DNA of 64,000 nucleotides from Blastocatellia bacterium (lineage in GTDB: Bacteria; Acidobacteriota; Blastocatellia; HR10; J050): contig JALSQX010000080.1 of the NCBI GenBank assembly GCA_026985075.1, forward strand, positions 51,823-115,822. Direction: 5' to 3'. Below, piece after piece: positions 45,435 through 54,961 of this stretch. The translations under genes and the position numbers were made by a program. Under the pieces are notes generated by a model that was given only the letters and a program-made list of their open reading frames with translations, was not told the origin of the DNA and ran no database searches. How positions within the stretch are numbered: the stretch's first letter is position 1; each line of letters starts with the position of its first letter.

Positions 45435-46391
45435 CTAATGATCTCCCCGTCGAGCCGATGACTCATAAGTGTAGGCTTGCTCGGCGATGATATCACCGAA
45501 CTGATCGGTGATGATGACATCGACGGCGCCAGCCATATCACCGGGCGGCACGGTGACGATCAGTTGGAGCGAGTCCACTCGCTCGACGTCAGTGGCCGGG
45601 CGGCCACCGATGGTCACCGAAGCGATCTCCCGACCGAATCCGGCGCCCTCGATCATCACTTGATTTCCTCCGGACAGCGGGCCCTGATTGGGAACGAGCT
45701 GGCCGATGAACCGCCTGAACGCCCGGCCATCCACTCTGGTCCCCGGCGAAAACAGCGCCTGACCAGCGCCCATGACCTGGGAGTGGTTATCGAAAGGGCC
45801 AACCAGATCAGGATTCCGGTTGAACGATTGGAATACCGGCTGAGGGACGGGATGCTGGCCGTCATAATCGAATCGAACGATCTCCCGCCCCATGGGATCT
45901 CGGACAATGACCGAGTCGCCGCCATTATTAAAGGCCAAACCTCGAGCTCCACCGGCCACGAACAGGAGTCCCAGCGCTCGGGCATTCCCAAATTCCAGAG
46001 GCGAGAGATCGAGATCACCTCCTCCGAAGATGACCACTGCCTCCCCCGGAGGAATGACCGTCCCCATGGGGAAGAAGAAACTCCCCGCCGAACCGCCATC
46101 ATCCACTTCGAACCCACTCACGTCCAAAGGTTCAGTTCCCCCATTGATCAACTCCACGAATTCATCCAAGTTCGCCTGTCGGAGACCATCGCCATTGGCA
46201 TCGCCTTCGATCTCCTCCGTCTCCGGATCATCGATGGGGACGCGCGCCAACACTTCGTTGATGATCAACGGGATGGGTTGATCCTGCGTCATGACCCGCC
46301 CTATGACAGCATCCCCGGACGTTGGCCATATCAATAGGCTCAACGCTAAGGCCACCACCAGGACAACGGGCCAGTGCTTCCATGTGTTCAT
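45435..46391 (-). CDS. Exported protein with lamin-tail and IPT/TIG domains
   Basis: This 318-residue protein has a signal peptide (residues 8-28). A lamin-tail domain lies at about 42-195 (IPLIINEVLARVP, LDEFVELINGGTEPLDVSG, GDSVIVRDPMGREIVRFDY), with a short acidic loop (ETEEIEGDANGDG) resembling a calcium-binding dockerin-type turn. A C-terminal IPT/TIG Ig-like domain lies at about 238-310 (PNQGPLSGGNQVMIEGAGFG). Both domains bind surfaces or sugars in secreted proteins; function here is unknown. Single gene with gaps of several hundred bases on both sides. Confidence 0.85.
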   Translation of the reverse strand: MNTWKHWPVVLVVALALSLLIWPTSGDAVIGRVMTQDQPIPLIINEVLARVPIDDPETEEIEGDANGDGLRQANLDEFVELINGGTEPLDVSGFEVDDGGSAGSFFFPMGTVIPPGEAVVIFGGGDLDLSPLEFGNARALGLLFVAGGARGLAFNNGGDSVIVRDPMGREIVRFDYDGQHPVPQPVFQSFNRNPDLVGPFDNHSQVMGAGQALFSPGTRVDGRAFRRFIGQLVPNQGPLSGGNQVMIEGAGFGREIASVTIGGRPATDVERVDSLQLIVTVPPGDMAGAVDVIITDQFGDIIAEQAYTYESSARRGDH

Positions 46392-47001
46392 GGCTCCCTC
46401 CTTGATGAGATTCGCACCGATTCAGCGACTCATAAGTGATCTCCCTCCTCCGCCCATCAGCATCTCTTTTCAGCCATCGTGGCGAGCCTTTTCATCCCGG
46501 CCCCATAATATACAGACGTATTTTTTCCGAAAAACCATTCACGCGAGGAGAATTTTTTATTCCCGGTCAGTGAGTCGGCGTGGTTGCTCGGCGTCGGCCT
46601 CCGAGGGCCAATGGACGGCGGCTCGATATAGGTGGAAGGTCTGTTCTCCATTACCGCTCCCCTCCGACCACGAACTCGCCCTCTCAGGCCATCGCGCTCC
46701 CGCAAATATGCCCTGGCATAAGCTCAACTCACATCGAGGCTGAGAGGCCGCGCACAGATGACCAAGATGAACGTTGCTTGGTATAAGTTCGACCTCGGCG
46801 CGGCGATGGCGTTTTACAGTTTTTTACCGGCCGTCGGTTGCCTTCCTCGGCGACATGGGAGATAATAGTGACCCACAGGTGCGTGAAGATCATTTTCCGG
46901 AGCAAGATGATGAACGCTCCTCACACCTGCGAGATTCACCGATATGTTGAGGGGCGAGTCTATGATGCGTACCCGAGTCATTGATCCCTGGGAGGTGAGA
47001 G
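46392..47001. other. Divergent promoter region before the molybdenum hydroxylase operon
   Basis: A 610-base gap. No gene was recognised. It has two AT-rich patches, around 46505-46565 and 46795-46828, in a GC-rich background. They are likely promoter zones for the minus-strand lamin-tail gene and the plus-strand operon, but no box is clear enough to place. Confidence 0.45.
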
Positions 47002-47637
47002 ATGCGAGATCGTCGACCATCAGATGAGCGCGCCGCGAGCCTTTCCCGCCGGGAGTTCCTGAAGATATCGGGCCTTTCTCTTTCGCTCCCCGTGGTGACG
47101 GACTTTCGCGTCATGCGCGTGGCCGGAGCGGAGGTGAAAATATTCGGCCCGGGCAAGGTTCCGGTGACGTTGAATATCAATGGGAAGGCCTATACCGCTC
47201 ACCTCGAACCCCGCGTCACCTTGCTCGAAGCGCTACGAGAGGAATTCCATCTGACCGGCGCCAAGCGGGTCTGTGACCGGGGGACGTGCGGAGCGTGTAC
47301 GGTTCTCATGGATGGCAAACCGGTGTATTCCTGTTCCGTGCTGGCCATTGACGCGCAAGGTCGATCGATCACAACTGTGGAAGGGCTTATGAAGGATGGT
47401 CGCCTCCATCCCATCCAGCAAGCCTTCATCGACAATGATGCCCAGCAGTGCGGCTTCTGCACACCAGGGTTTGTCGTCGCCTGCAAGGCTTTCTTAGACA
47501 AAAATCCCCATCCCACCCCCGAGGATGTTCGCAAAGGGCTGGGCGGCAACTTCTGCCGCTGCGGAACCTACATGGGGATACGAGCTGCCGTGCTGCAAGC
47601 GGCTCACATGCAGAAAGGAGGAGCCAGCCATGACTGA
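47002..47637 (+). CDS. Molybdenum hydroxylase, [2Fe-2S] subunit with Tat signal
   Basis: This 211-residue electron-transfer subunit belongs to a xanthine dehydrogenase/aldehyde oxidoreductase-type enzyme. The N-terminus has a twin-arginine signal (LSRREFLKISG then hydrophobic residues). The plant-type cluster is CDRGTCGACTVLMDG with Cys after KPVYSC; the second cluster is CGFCTPGFVVACKAF and GNFCRCGTYMGIRAAV. All eight Cys are present. Placement with the Tat signal on the small subunit suggests the assembled enzyme is carried across the membrane folded. Overlaps the next gene by eight bases. GGGAGG precedes the ATG. Confidence 0.94.
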   Translation: MRDRRPSDERAASLSRREFLKISGLSLSLPVVTDFRVMRVAGAEVKIFGPGKVPVTLNINGKAYTAHLEPRVTLLEALREEFHLTGAKRVCDRGTCGACTVLMDGKPVYSCSVLAIDAQGRSITTVEGLMKDGRLHPIQQAFIDNDAQQCGFCTPGFVVACKAFLDKNPHPTPEDVRKGLGGNFCRCGTYMGIRAAVLQAAHMQKGGASHD

Positions 47638-49801
47638 GTCACGTTCTTCATCGCCCGCCGAATACACCTGGCCGGAACGAGGTCACCGCCGACTGATCGG
47701 CAAACGCCTCTCCCGCGTCGATGGACCGGCGAAAGTTTCAGGAAAGGCCACCTACACTTATGACGTGCATCGGCCTGGTATGCTCTATGGCAAGATTCTT
47801 CGCTCTCCCTACGCTCATGCGCGCATCAAAAGCATCGATACGAGCCGGGCGGAGAGGATGCCCGGCGTCAAGGCGGTGCACATCATTCAAGGACCGGGCA
47901 CGGAGATTTTCTGGGCGGGGGACGAAATCGTGGCCGTGGCCGCCGTTGACGAGCCGACGGCCGAGGATGCCATCCGGTCTATTCGCGTGGAGTACGAGAT
48001 TCTCCCTCATCTCGTCATCGATACAGACCCTCAGCGCGCTGGTGACATGGCGAAACCGACGGCCGAAGAGATCGTCGGTGACCCTGATGCCGCGTTTCGA
48101 CAAGCCGAGGTCGTCGTGGAAGGGGTGTACGGATTGCCGGTCATCACCCATTGCTGCCTGGAATCGCATGGACTGGTGGCCGAGTGGGAAGATGAAGAGA
48201 ATCTGCTCGTCCACATCTCCACTCAGGCGGTGAGCAGCATTCCCAATCAGATGGCCCGGCCTCTGGGCATTCCGGCGGGCAACATCCGAGTGAAGATGGA
48301 CCACATCGGCGGGGGCTTCGGCAGCAAGTTCAGTCCCGATCGATGGGGCATCGTCGCCGCGCGACTGTCCAAGCTGGCTGGTGGTCGACCGGTCAAGATC
48401 ATGCTGGAGCGAGACGCTGAGCTCATGGTCGCCGGAGCGCGACCATCCGCGTACGGCCGCATCAAGGTGGGCGCCAAGAAAGACGGAACCTTGCTGGCTT
48501 GGGAATCCACTTCCTGGGGAACGGGAGGCATGGGCGGCGGAGGACGACCGCCTCTTCCTTACATCTTCGAGATCCCCAACCAGCGGAAACAGCACACGGC
48601 GATCATGAACCATATGGGCAGCGCTCGCGCCTGGCGGGCGCCCAATCACCCCCAGGCCTGCCTCCTGACCATGGCGGCTCTGGAGGATCTCGCCGCCGAA
48701 CTGGAGATGGATCCGCTGGACCTCTTTCTCAAGAATATCGAACTCACGGGACGGCGCGCCGAGATTTATCGCCAGGAACTCCAGATCGCCGCCGATCTCA
48801 TCGGCTGGAAGACACATTGGCATCCTCGCGGCGACCAGAGCCATGGACCGATGAAGCGGGGGCTGGGCCTGGCCATCCACACCTGGGGCGGGCGCGGCCA
48901 TGCCAGCAACTGCGATTTGACCATCCACCCGGATGGCTCGGTGGAGATCAAGTTGGCCTCGCAAGATCTGGGGACGGGCACGCGGACGGGCATCACCATC
49001 GTGGCCGCCGAGACGCTGGGATTGCCCATGGATCGCATCAAAGTGATGATCGGCGATAGCCGATATCCGGCCTCGGGGCCATCGGGCGGAAGCACGACCA
49101 TTGGCGGAGTCAGTTCGGCCACGCGACGGGCGGCGCTCGACGCGCTGGATCAATTATTCGCTAAGGTCGCACCAGCTCTGAATGCCCGTCCCGAGGATCT
49201 GGAGGCCGTCCAGGGGCGCATCCGCGTCAAAGGCGATCCCGGCCGAAGCATGAGCTGGGAACAAGCCTGCGCCACGTTGGGCGGGATGCCGCTCACGGTG
49301 AGAGGACGAAATCCCGGACCGGGGAACCTCACCAGCAGCGGCGTCGGCGGCGTCCAGATGGCCGATGTCTCCGTCGATGTGGAAACGGGCGTGGTGAGAA
49401 TCAACAAGATGGTCGCCGTCCAGGACTGCGGTCTCATCATCGATATGAAAACGGCCGAGAGTCAATGCTACGGGGCGATGATCATGGGCATTGGCTACGC
49501 GCTCTATGAAGAGAAGATCATGGATCAACTCACCGGCCGCATGCTCAATCCCAACATGGAGTTTTACAAGCTGGCCGGGCTCGGCGACGTGGGTGAACTC
49601 ATCGTCCACATGATGACCGGCCCGGGCTACGATGAGCGCGGCGTCATCGGGCTGGGCGAACCGCCGGTGATTTCGCCCGGCGCGGCCATCTCCAACGCTG
49701 TAGCCAATGCCATCGGCGTCCGCGTTCCGTTTCTTCCCCTCACTCCGGATCGCGTCCTGGAGGCGCTTCACAAGAAGGGAGGCCATCATGCGACCCATTG
49801 A
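47630..49801 (+). CDS. Molybdenum hydroxylase, molybdopterin-binding subunit
   Basis: This is the 723-residue catalytic subunit. GRRLIGKRLSRVDGPAKVSGKATYTYDV-type opening (split as RRLIGKRLSRVDGPAKVSG), GGGFGSKFSPDR for the molybdopterin loop, ARAWRAPNHPQACLLTMAA and GLGEPPVISPGAAISNAVAN near the end with the catalytic Glu region. No own signal is seen; it would travel with the Tat-bearing small subunit. The substrate (aldehyde, purine or other heterocycle) cannot be told. It starts inside the stop of the FeS gene and is followed after overlap by the FAD subunit, giving the order FeS-Mo-FAD. Confidence 0.95.
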   Translation: MTESRSSSPAEYTWPERGHRRLIGKRLSRVDGPAKVSGKATYTYDVHRPGMLYGKILRSPYAHARIKSIDTSRAERMPGVKAVHIIQGPGTEIFWAGDEIVAVAAVDEPTAEDAIRSIRVEYEILPHLVIDTDPQRAGDMAKPTAEEIVGDPDAAFRQAEVVVEGVYGLPVITHCCLESHGLVAEWEDEENLLVHISTQAVSSIPNQMARPLGIPAGNIRVKMDHIGGGFGSKFSPDRWGIVAARLSKLAGGRPVKIMLERDAELMVAGARPSAYGRIKVGAKKDGTLLAWESTSWGTGGMGGGGRPPLPYIFEIPNQRKQHTAIMNHMGSARAWRAPNHPQACLLTMAALEDLAAELEMDPLDLFLKNIELTGRRAEIYRQELQIAADLIGWKTHWHPRGDQSHGPMKRGLGLAIHTWGGRGHASNCDLTIHPDGSVEIKLASQDLGTGTRTGITIVAAETLGLPMDRIKVMIGDSRYPASGPSGGSTTIGGVSSATRRAALDALDQLFAKVAPALNARPEDLEAVQGRIRVKGDPGRSMSWEQACATLGGMPLTVRGRNPGPGNLTSSGVGGVQMADVSVDVETGVVRINKMVAVQDCGLIIDMKTAESQCYGAMIMGIGYALYEEKIMDQLTGRMLNPNMEFYKLAGLGDVGELIVHMMTGPGYDERGVIGLGEPPVISPGAAISNAVANAIGVRVPFLPLTPDRVLEALHKKGGHHATH

Positions 49802-50780
49802 GTACGCCAGCCCACGCACCAAAGAGCAAGCCGTTCGCCTGTTGGCCAGCACCTGGGGAGAGACCGCCGTGCTGGCTGGCGGGACTGATCTCCTCTCGTT
49901 GCTGAAAGACGATGTCATTGCGCCGCGACGACTGGTCAACATCAAGGAGATCGAGGAACTGCGGGGGATCGCCTTCGATCCCCGAAAGGGCCTTCGGCTG
50001 GGCGCTTTAGTCACCATCGAGGAACTTCTGGACGATCCTCGCGTGAGGCAACATTACTCGGCGCTCGCCGAAGCTGCCGAGGGTATCCGCAGTCCTCAGA
50101 TCAGGAATATGGGCACGGTGGGCGGCGATCTCTGTCAGCGGCCCCGCTGCTGGTACTTCCGTGCCGGATTCGGGCTTCTGGCCCGTGACGCTCAAGGGCG
50201 CTCGCTGGTCCTCCATGGCGATAACCGCTATCATGCCATTCTGGGCAACGAGGGGCCGGCGTATTTTGTCAGTCCGTCGAGCCTGGCGCCGCCACTCATC
50301 GCCTATGAGGCGCGTTTGCGCCTGTTCGGTCCTGGCGGCACGCGCGAGATGCCGGTGCAGGCGTTCTTTCGCATTCCGCAGTCCGAGGAGGAGCGCGAAC
50401 ACGATCTTCGCCCCAATGAGATCGTCACCGAGATTCTCATCCCGCCGCCGCGGGGCGAGGCGAGCGCCACCTACGAGGTGCGTCAGCGCGAGGCGCTCGA
50501 CTGGCCACTGGCCACGGCCTCGGTCGCGCTTCAGATGGACGGCGATCGTGTCACCGCCGCGCGCATCGTCATGGGCCACGTGGCGCCCATCCCCTGGCTA
50601 TCCCCGGAGGCGGCGCAGACATTGGTCAATAAAACGATCACCGAGGACGTGGCCCAAGCGGCTGGAGAGGCGGCCGTTCGCCGAGCCCGGAGTCTGGGTC
50701 GCAATGGCTATAAGATTCAATTGGCGCGCGTGGCCGTCAAACGAGCGATTCTGCGGGCCGTTCAAGGAGGTGCACGATGA
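49788..50780 (+). CDS. Molybdenum hydroxylase, FAD-binding subunit
   Basis: This 330-residue subunit passes electrons from the iron-sulfur clusters to an acceptor. The FAD-binding PCMH domain is at 1-175 (LAGGTDLLSLLKDD, RLGALVTIEELLDD, GIRSPQIRNMGTVGGDLCQR), and the CO-dehydrogenase flavoprotein C-terminal domain is at about 225-325. The LCQRPRCWYFR segment after the FAD loop brings two Cys, sometimes an extra cluster site in related enzymes, though only two Cys are seen here. The start at 49788 overlaps the molybdopterin gene by 14 bases, with GGGAGG upstream. Confidence 0.93.
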   Translation: MRPIEYASPRTKEQAVRLLASTWGETAVLAGGTDLLSLLKDDVIAPRRLVNIKEIEELRGIAFDPRKGLRLGALVTIEELLDDPRVRQHYSALAEAAEGIRSPQIRNMGTVGGDLCQRPRCWYFRAGFGLLARDAQGRSLVLHGDNRYHAILGNEGPAYFVSPSSLAPPLIAYEARLRLFGPGGTREMPVQAFFRIPQSEEEREHDLRPNEIVTEILIPPPRGEASATYEVRQREALDWPLATASVALQMDGDRVTAARIVMGHVAPIPWLSPEAAQTLVNKTITEDVAQAAGEAAVRRARSLGRNGYKIQLARVAVKRAILRAVQGGAR

Positions 50781-51007
50781 TCACCGAAGCTGAACGTTTC
50801 AGCACTGATCGTCCGGCTCTCTGCCCATGCCTGCGCTGGAAATCCTATTTCATCCCCGCTGAACCCGATCCGACTGTACCACCGTCCAACGATGGTCTGT
50901 TCTGGTGCGAATTCACGCAGAGCTGTATTGGACCTGATGGGAAGCTCGCCGAGCCGGGAAATTGTGCTTCGCCCCAACGCCAGTGCTATCGGATGGCACA
51001 GATATGA
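50777..51007 (+). CDS. Small Cys-rich protein at the end of the molybdenum hydroxylase operon
   Basis: This 76-residue protein starts within the stop of the FAD subunit (ATGATCACC overlaps TGA), with AAGGAGG as ribosome site. Six Cys are present: CPC near residue 16, then FWCEFTQSC, GNC and QRQC. They could bind a metal or cluster or form disulfides. It has no signal peptide. I do not recognise the family. The overlap makes it part of the operon, so a role in maturation or as an extra electron carrier is a fair guess, no more. Confidence 0.75.
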   Translation: MITEAERFSTDRPALCPCLRWKSYFIPAEPDPTVPPSNDGLFWCEFTQSCIGPDGKLAEPGNCASPQRQCYRMAQI

Positions 51008-51107
51008 ACGAATGCGACGGTCACGGTCGATGGACGTCGACCGGCCCGAGGATTCTTGACACGACCAATCGTCAATGCTAGGGTAGGGTCGTTCAGGGAG
51101 GAGATTC

Positions 51108-51785
51108 ATGATGCGGAAAATTCTGATGATATTGACGGCAGGTGTCATCCTGGGATCGTTCCCATCCATCGGGCGCGCCCAGCATATTCGCGGTACCTAC
51201 GTCGAAACCCGGAGCGCCGACGTGTACACCGGTCCGTGTTTCGCCAACGCCGAGGTGGGCTTGGTGGGCGATCGCGCGATTCTGGCCTGGCGGATCGAAC
51301 GCGGCCAGTGGCAGGGCGTTCGCCTGGATGGCTTGAGCGTGGTCGGCGTCGTCAAAGCCAAAGCCACGCTGGGCGATCCCTATAGTGACCCCTATCCGGC
51401 CGACGCCGTCCTCATCGTCGACCAGAGGGCGACGCCCGAGCAGCGCGCCGCGCTCATCCGGTTCGCTGAGGAGATGGGCGGTCGGTTGCTGGCCCGTATC
51501 GTCCGCATCGAGGTCGCGCCCATTCAGCTCGATGTGGCGTTTCGAGGCGAACACCCGGTGAAGGCCGAGCTTCGGGCGGGTCAATTGGCGGCGATTCGAA
51601 CGCGACCACTCACGGAGAAAGATCACATCTGCGGAAACGAGATCATCTATTACCCACCGCTGGTGCGCGTCTCGCACTCCATGCCCGCCGTCGCTGAGCT
51701 GGACCAGTATCGCGGACCGGGGCTGAACGTCTCCTGGACATCTCGCGGCAAGCGGAGCGCGTTTGTGGGCACCTTCTGGCGCTGA
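51108..51785 (+). CDS. DUF1326 exported protein
   Basis: This 225-residue protein has a signal peptide at 1-24 and a DUF1326 domain after it. The domain hallmark is RGTYVETRSADVYTGPCFANAEVG, here split as GTYVETRSADVYTG and PCFANAEV. Later segments (AVLIVDQRATPEQRAAL, IYYPPLVRVSHSMPAVAEL) match the family as I know it. Function is unknown. GGGAGG precedes the ATG. It lies 100 bases after the Mo-hydroxylase operon, probably a separate unit. Confidence 0.88.
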   Translation: MMRKILMILTAGVILGSFPSIGRAQHIRGTYVETRSADVYTGPCFANAEVGLVGDRAILAWRIERGQWQGVRLDGLSVVGVVKAKATLGDPYSDPYPADAVLIVDQRATPEQRAALIRFAEEMGGRLLARIVRIEVAPIQLDVAFRGEHPVKAELRAGQLAAIRTRPLTEKDHICGNEIIYYPPLVRVSHSMPAVAELDQYRGPGLNVSWTSRGKRSAFVGTFWR

Positions 51786-51939
51786 GGACCGTGGCCGATT
51801 CGGTGGGCCGCGCCAGAGGGCGCGATGTGCACTCCTCGGCTCCGATCCAGAGCCCGCGTGAACTACGGGGATCACTCCACGGTGATGGAACGAAATCGCC
51901 GCCCTCGTTCGCGGCAATAATGAATCGCGTGACGACATC

Positions 51940-52608
51940 ATGAGGAACAGGGGTTCGAGGTCAGTCGCTTGTCTTCTTCTGCTCGTTTTCTCGCTCGCTG
52001 CCGGAGGCGACAGCGCCCGGGTCGAACGCATCGGAGCCTTCACCGGGACCGCTCTCTCGGCCTCAGTGAAAGAGGCCCTGGCTTCTGAAGGCTATCGCGT
52101 CGTCGATGAAAAGGGAGCCGTCCTCTGCGAACTGTGGTTGCCCAAGAGCGTTCCCACTCAGGAATCGACCGGTGCTCTCGGCGTCATCTATCCCGAGTTC
52201 GCCGAATCGCTGTTCATGGGCGTCATCTCCCTGCCCCAGGGAGGGAAGGACTTCCGCGGTCAGAGCATTCGTCCGGGCGTCTATACGCTCCGCTATGCCT
52301 TGATGCCCGATGATGGAAACCACATGGGCGTCTCCGAGTATCGCGATTTCCTCCTCCTCATCCCAGCGACGGCGGACCGAGACCCTCAAGCGACGCTGGG
52401 ATTCGCCCAGCTCGTCGAACGAAGCAAGAAAGCCAGCGGGACGAATCATCCCGCCCCCCTCAGTCTCGTCGTCCCGGAGAGAGAGAAGAGCTTGCCGGTT
52501 GTGTACGTCAATGATGCCGGACATCTGGTTCTGGTCGTGTCTCTCCCTGTCCAATCGGGCGGCCGGCGTCCAGTGGCCATCGTCGTGAGAGGACAGGCGG
52601 AACAGTGA
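51940..52608 (+). CDS. Exported protein of an unnamed acidobacterial family
   Basis: The 222-residue protein has a signal peptide at about 7-24 (VACLLLLVFSLAAGGDS) followed by a soluble mixed domain. Recognisable stretches are EKGAVLCELWLPKSVPT, AESLFMGVISLPQGGKDFRG, RPGVYTLRYALMPDDGNHMG and KASGTNHPAPLSLV. I associate this pattern with conserved hypothetical exported proteins of Acidobacteriota, but recall no function. It is single-domain with no catalytic motif seen. It follows the DUF1326 gene on the same strand with a 154-base gap. Confidence 0.78.
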   Translation: MRNRGSRSVACLLLLVFSLAAGGDSARVERIGAFTGTALSASVKEALASEGYRVVDEKGAVLCELWLPKSVPTQESTGALGVIYPEFAESLFMGVISLPQGGKDFRGQSIRPGVYTLRYALMPDDGNHMGVSEYRDFLLLIPATADRDPQATLGFAQLVERSKKASGTNHPAPLSLVVPEREKSLPVVYVNDAGHLVLVVSLPVQSGGRRPVAIVVRGQAEQ

Positions 52609-52631
52609 GGTCGTAGCGTTCCTCTCGGAAC

Positions 52632-54173
52632 TCATCCGCGTTCGATGGGATAAATGACCACGCGGCGAAATGGCTCTCGCCCTTTACTCTCGGAGGCCAG
52701 GCCATACTGGGCGACGAGCTGGTGTTGCAACCGGCGAATGCTGGCATTATGCGGTGGAAGCTCGACCGGATACTGGCCGGCGACGACCTCGGGAATAGCT
52801 TCTTCGACTTCCCGAAGTGCCGCCTCTCGCTCATCCATGTAGTCGGCCTCGCTGAACGTATCGCGAAGGAAATTTTGGATCTGCTTCAGCGTATTGCTTT
52901 TGATGACGTATATAGGAATGCCGCGTTCCTCGGCTTGCTTCAGTTTCCTGGACTGCCCCTTGGCATGTCCCCTCAACGTGAGCACGAGATCGGCCTGCTC
53001 AATGTCCGTGGTCGCATAAGCGGGAACGCGCAATTCGCGAATGGCCCGCTCCAGGCGCTGTCGCGTCACGCCATAGGGATAGATGCGAAGCACTCTCTTC
53101 TTCTCGGGAAAAGAACCGACCCCCGGCTGAGCGCCCGACGCCGCCGCTGCTCCTGTGGGACGCGCTGGTGGGGTGATCTCCACGCGACCGTCCTCGCGCC
53201 TCACTCTGACTTCCGGCTGAGGATGAATACCGCGTAACAGTTGATCGACCACCGAGGCGACATTGTGATGGATGGCCAGGCGATCGCGGGTTTGAATCTC
53301 GATGAGGACGTCGAAGGTGGGTGGCGCTTTTCGCTCCAACACCGTCTTTTGCGTCCCGCGCCGACGTGCTTCCTCATCGCTCAACGTCACCGGCTGAATT
53401 CCTCCCACCAGGTCGGCGAGGGTGGGATTTAATAATAAATTCTCCAGTGAATGGCCGTGAGCCGTAGCGATGAGTTGGACGCCGCGCTCGGCGATGGTGC
53501 GCGCGGCCAATGCTTCCGCCTCGGTGCCGATCTCATCGATGACGATGACCTCGGGCATGTGATTCTCGACGGCCTCGATCATCACCGCGTGTTGTTGATC
53601 GGGCGATGGAACCTGCATGCGCCGCGCGCGCCCGATACCGGGATGAGGGATGTCTCCATCGCCGGCGATTTCGTTGGAGGTATCGACGACGATGACGCGT
53701 TTCCCCAACTCATCGGCCAGCACGCGCGCAGCTTCGCGCAACAGCGTCGTCTTCCCTACGCCTGGCCGTCCCAGAAGCAGTGTGCTCTTCCCCGATTCGA
53801 TCACATCTCTGATGATTTCAACCGTCCCATAAACGGCCCGGCCTACGCGACAGGTCAGTCCAATGACGTCGCCCAATCGATTCCGAATGGCCGAAATGCG
53901 GTGCAACGTGCGCTCGATGCCCGCTCGGTTATCCTTGGTGAACGCACCAATGCGACTGACGACGTATTGAATGTCTTCCCGGCTCACCGGTCCATCGCTG
54001 AGATAGATGGCATGGTCAGTGTAGCGGATCTCAGGCGGCCGCCCGAGATCGAGGATGATTTCGATGAGATGTTCGGATTTCCCCTCCTCCTCGATCTTCA
54101 TGCGAATGTGAGGAGGCAGGACGGCGAGAAGGAGATCCAGATTGTCGGTCGTCTCAACCTGTTCAGTGGTCAT
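52632..54173 (-). CDS. AAA ATPase with R3H domain (Ycf45/SpoIIIAA-like)
   Basis: This 513-residue protein has an ATPase core at about 100-290: Walker [19 protein letters not shown], Walker [19 protein letters not shown], and the family segment [20 protein letters not shown] linker follows with a basic [10 protein letters not shown] part, then a domain with [20 protein letters not shown]. The C-terminus has an R3H single-strand nucleic-acid-binding motif ([18 protein letters not shown]-x3-H, with [10 protein letters not shown]). It resembles cyanobacterial Ycf45 proteins. Function is unknown. A TATAAT sits nine bases before the ATG. Confidence 0.9.
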   Translation of the reverse strand: MTTEQVETTDNLDLLLAVLPPHIRMKIEEEGKSEHLIEIILDLGRPPEIRYTDHAIYLSDGPVSREDIQYVVSRIGAFTKDNRAGIERTLHRISAIRNRLGDVIGLTCRVGRAVYGTVEIIRDVIESGKSTLLLGRPGVGKTTLLREAARVLADELGKRVIVVDTSNEIAGDGDIPHPGIGRARRMQVPSPDQQHAVMIEAVENHMPEVIVIDEIGTEAEALAARTIAERGVQLIATAHGHSLENLLLNPTLADLVGGIQPVTLSDEEARRRGTQKTVLERKAPPTFDVLIEIQTRDRLAIHHNVASVVDQLLRGIHPQPEVRVRREDGRVEITPPARPTGAAAASGAQPGVGSFPEKKRVLRIYPYGVTRQRLERAIRELRVPAYATTDIEQADLVLTLRGHAKGQSRKLKQAEERGIPIYVIKSNTLKQIQNFLRDTFSEADYMDEREAALREVEEAIPEVVAGQYPVELPPHNASIRRLQHQLVAQYGLASESKGREPFRRVVIYPIERG

Positions 54174-54181
54174 CAGGGATG

Positions 54182-54187
54182 ATTATA
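54182..54187 (-). promoter_or_regulatory. -10 box suggesting a leaderless transcript
   Basis: On the minus strand TATAAT occupies 54187-54182, so transcription would start about 54175, right at the ATG (54173). The -35 position, 17 bases upstream, reads TGGAAC, a weak match. There is no ribosome site before this ATG, in keeping with a leaderless message. Confidence 0.4.
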
Positions 54188-54361
54188 TCGAAAGCCACTG
54201 AGGAGTTCCAGAACCCCCGGACCGCGCGATGCCCCGGTAGACGATCTCCCGGTTGCGGATCAAACGGCGGACCAAGTACACTGTTGATAGACTCCCGACC
54301 ATCGGCATCGACGTTGCCCGAGGTCGGAGAGTCTCTCAACACCATGAGAGGAGGTGGGACC

Positions 54362-54832
54362 ATGTCCATAGCTGCCACGCTCAAAGATTATCTCGATCAG
54401 AACGGCATCAAGTATACGCTCATCACCCACTCCCAGGCGTTCACCGCTCAAGAATTGGCGGCCAGCATGCACGTGCCGGGCCGGGAGCTGGCCAAAGTAG
54501 TCATCGTGAAGCTCGACGATCAACTGGCCATGGCCGTATTGCCCGCCCACCACCAGATCGATTTCGCCAGGCTGACCGAAGCGACCGGAGCCCAACGCGT
54601 TCGACTGGCTTCCGAGGACGAGTTCAAAAACCTGTTTCCCGACTGCGAAATTGGAGCGATGCCCCCATTTGGTAATCTCTACGGCTTGCCCGTCTACGTC
54701 GCTCGTCCGTTGGCCGAAGATGAGGAAATCGTGTTCAATGCGGGCACCCATCGGGAAGCCATCCGGATGAAAGAAGCCGACTTCGAACGATTGGTGAAGC
54801 CGACCGTCGTCGATTTCACCTACGTCCCTTAG
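54362..54832 (+). CDS. YbaK/prolyl-tRNA deacylase-like protein
   Basis: The 156-residue YbaK/EbsC-type protein hydrolyses mischarged aminoacyl-tRNA in known members. Family landmarks are HSQAFTAQELAASMHVPGREL with the substrate-binding Lys in AKVVIVKLDD, HQIDFARLTEATGAQRVRLA and the GAMPPFGNLYGLPVYV loop. AGGAGGT lies six bases before the ATG at 54362, so the longer reading from 54179 is rejected. Substrate (Cys-tRNA-Pro, Ala-tRNA-Pro or other) is not decided. It is divergent from the R3H ATPase. Confidence 0.9.
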   Translation: MSIAATLKDYLDQNGIKYTLITHSQAFTAQELAASMHVPGRELAKVVIVKLDDQLAMAVLPAHHQIDFARLTEATGAQRVRLASEDEFKNLFPDCEIGAMPPFGNLYGLPVYVARPLAEDEEIVFNAGTHREAIRMKEADFERLVKPTVVDFTYVP

Positions 54833-54961
54833 CCGGGGAGAGGCGCGCCGATATCGATCTGATTCCCCCCGACGAGAACGACACCGCCGTCATGGAGAAC
54901 AAGGAGGAACGGCTCATGTCCAGCGCCGACTGAGAGGGACGAAAATCCTCACGCCGGGGTC

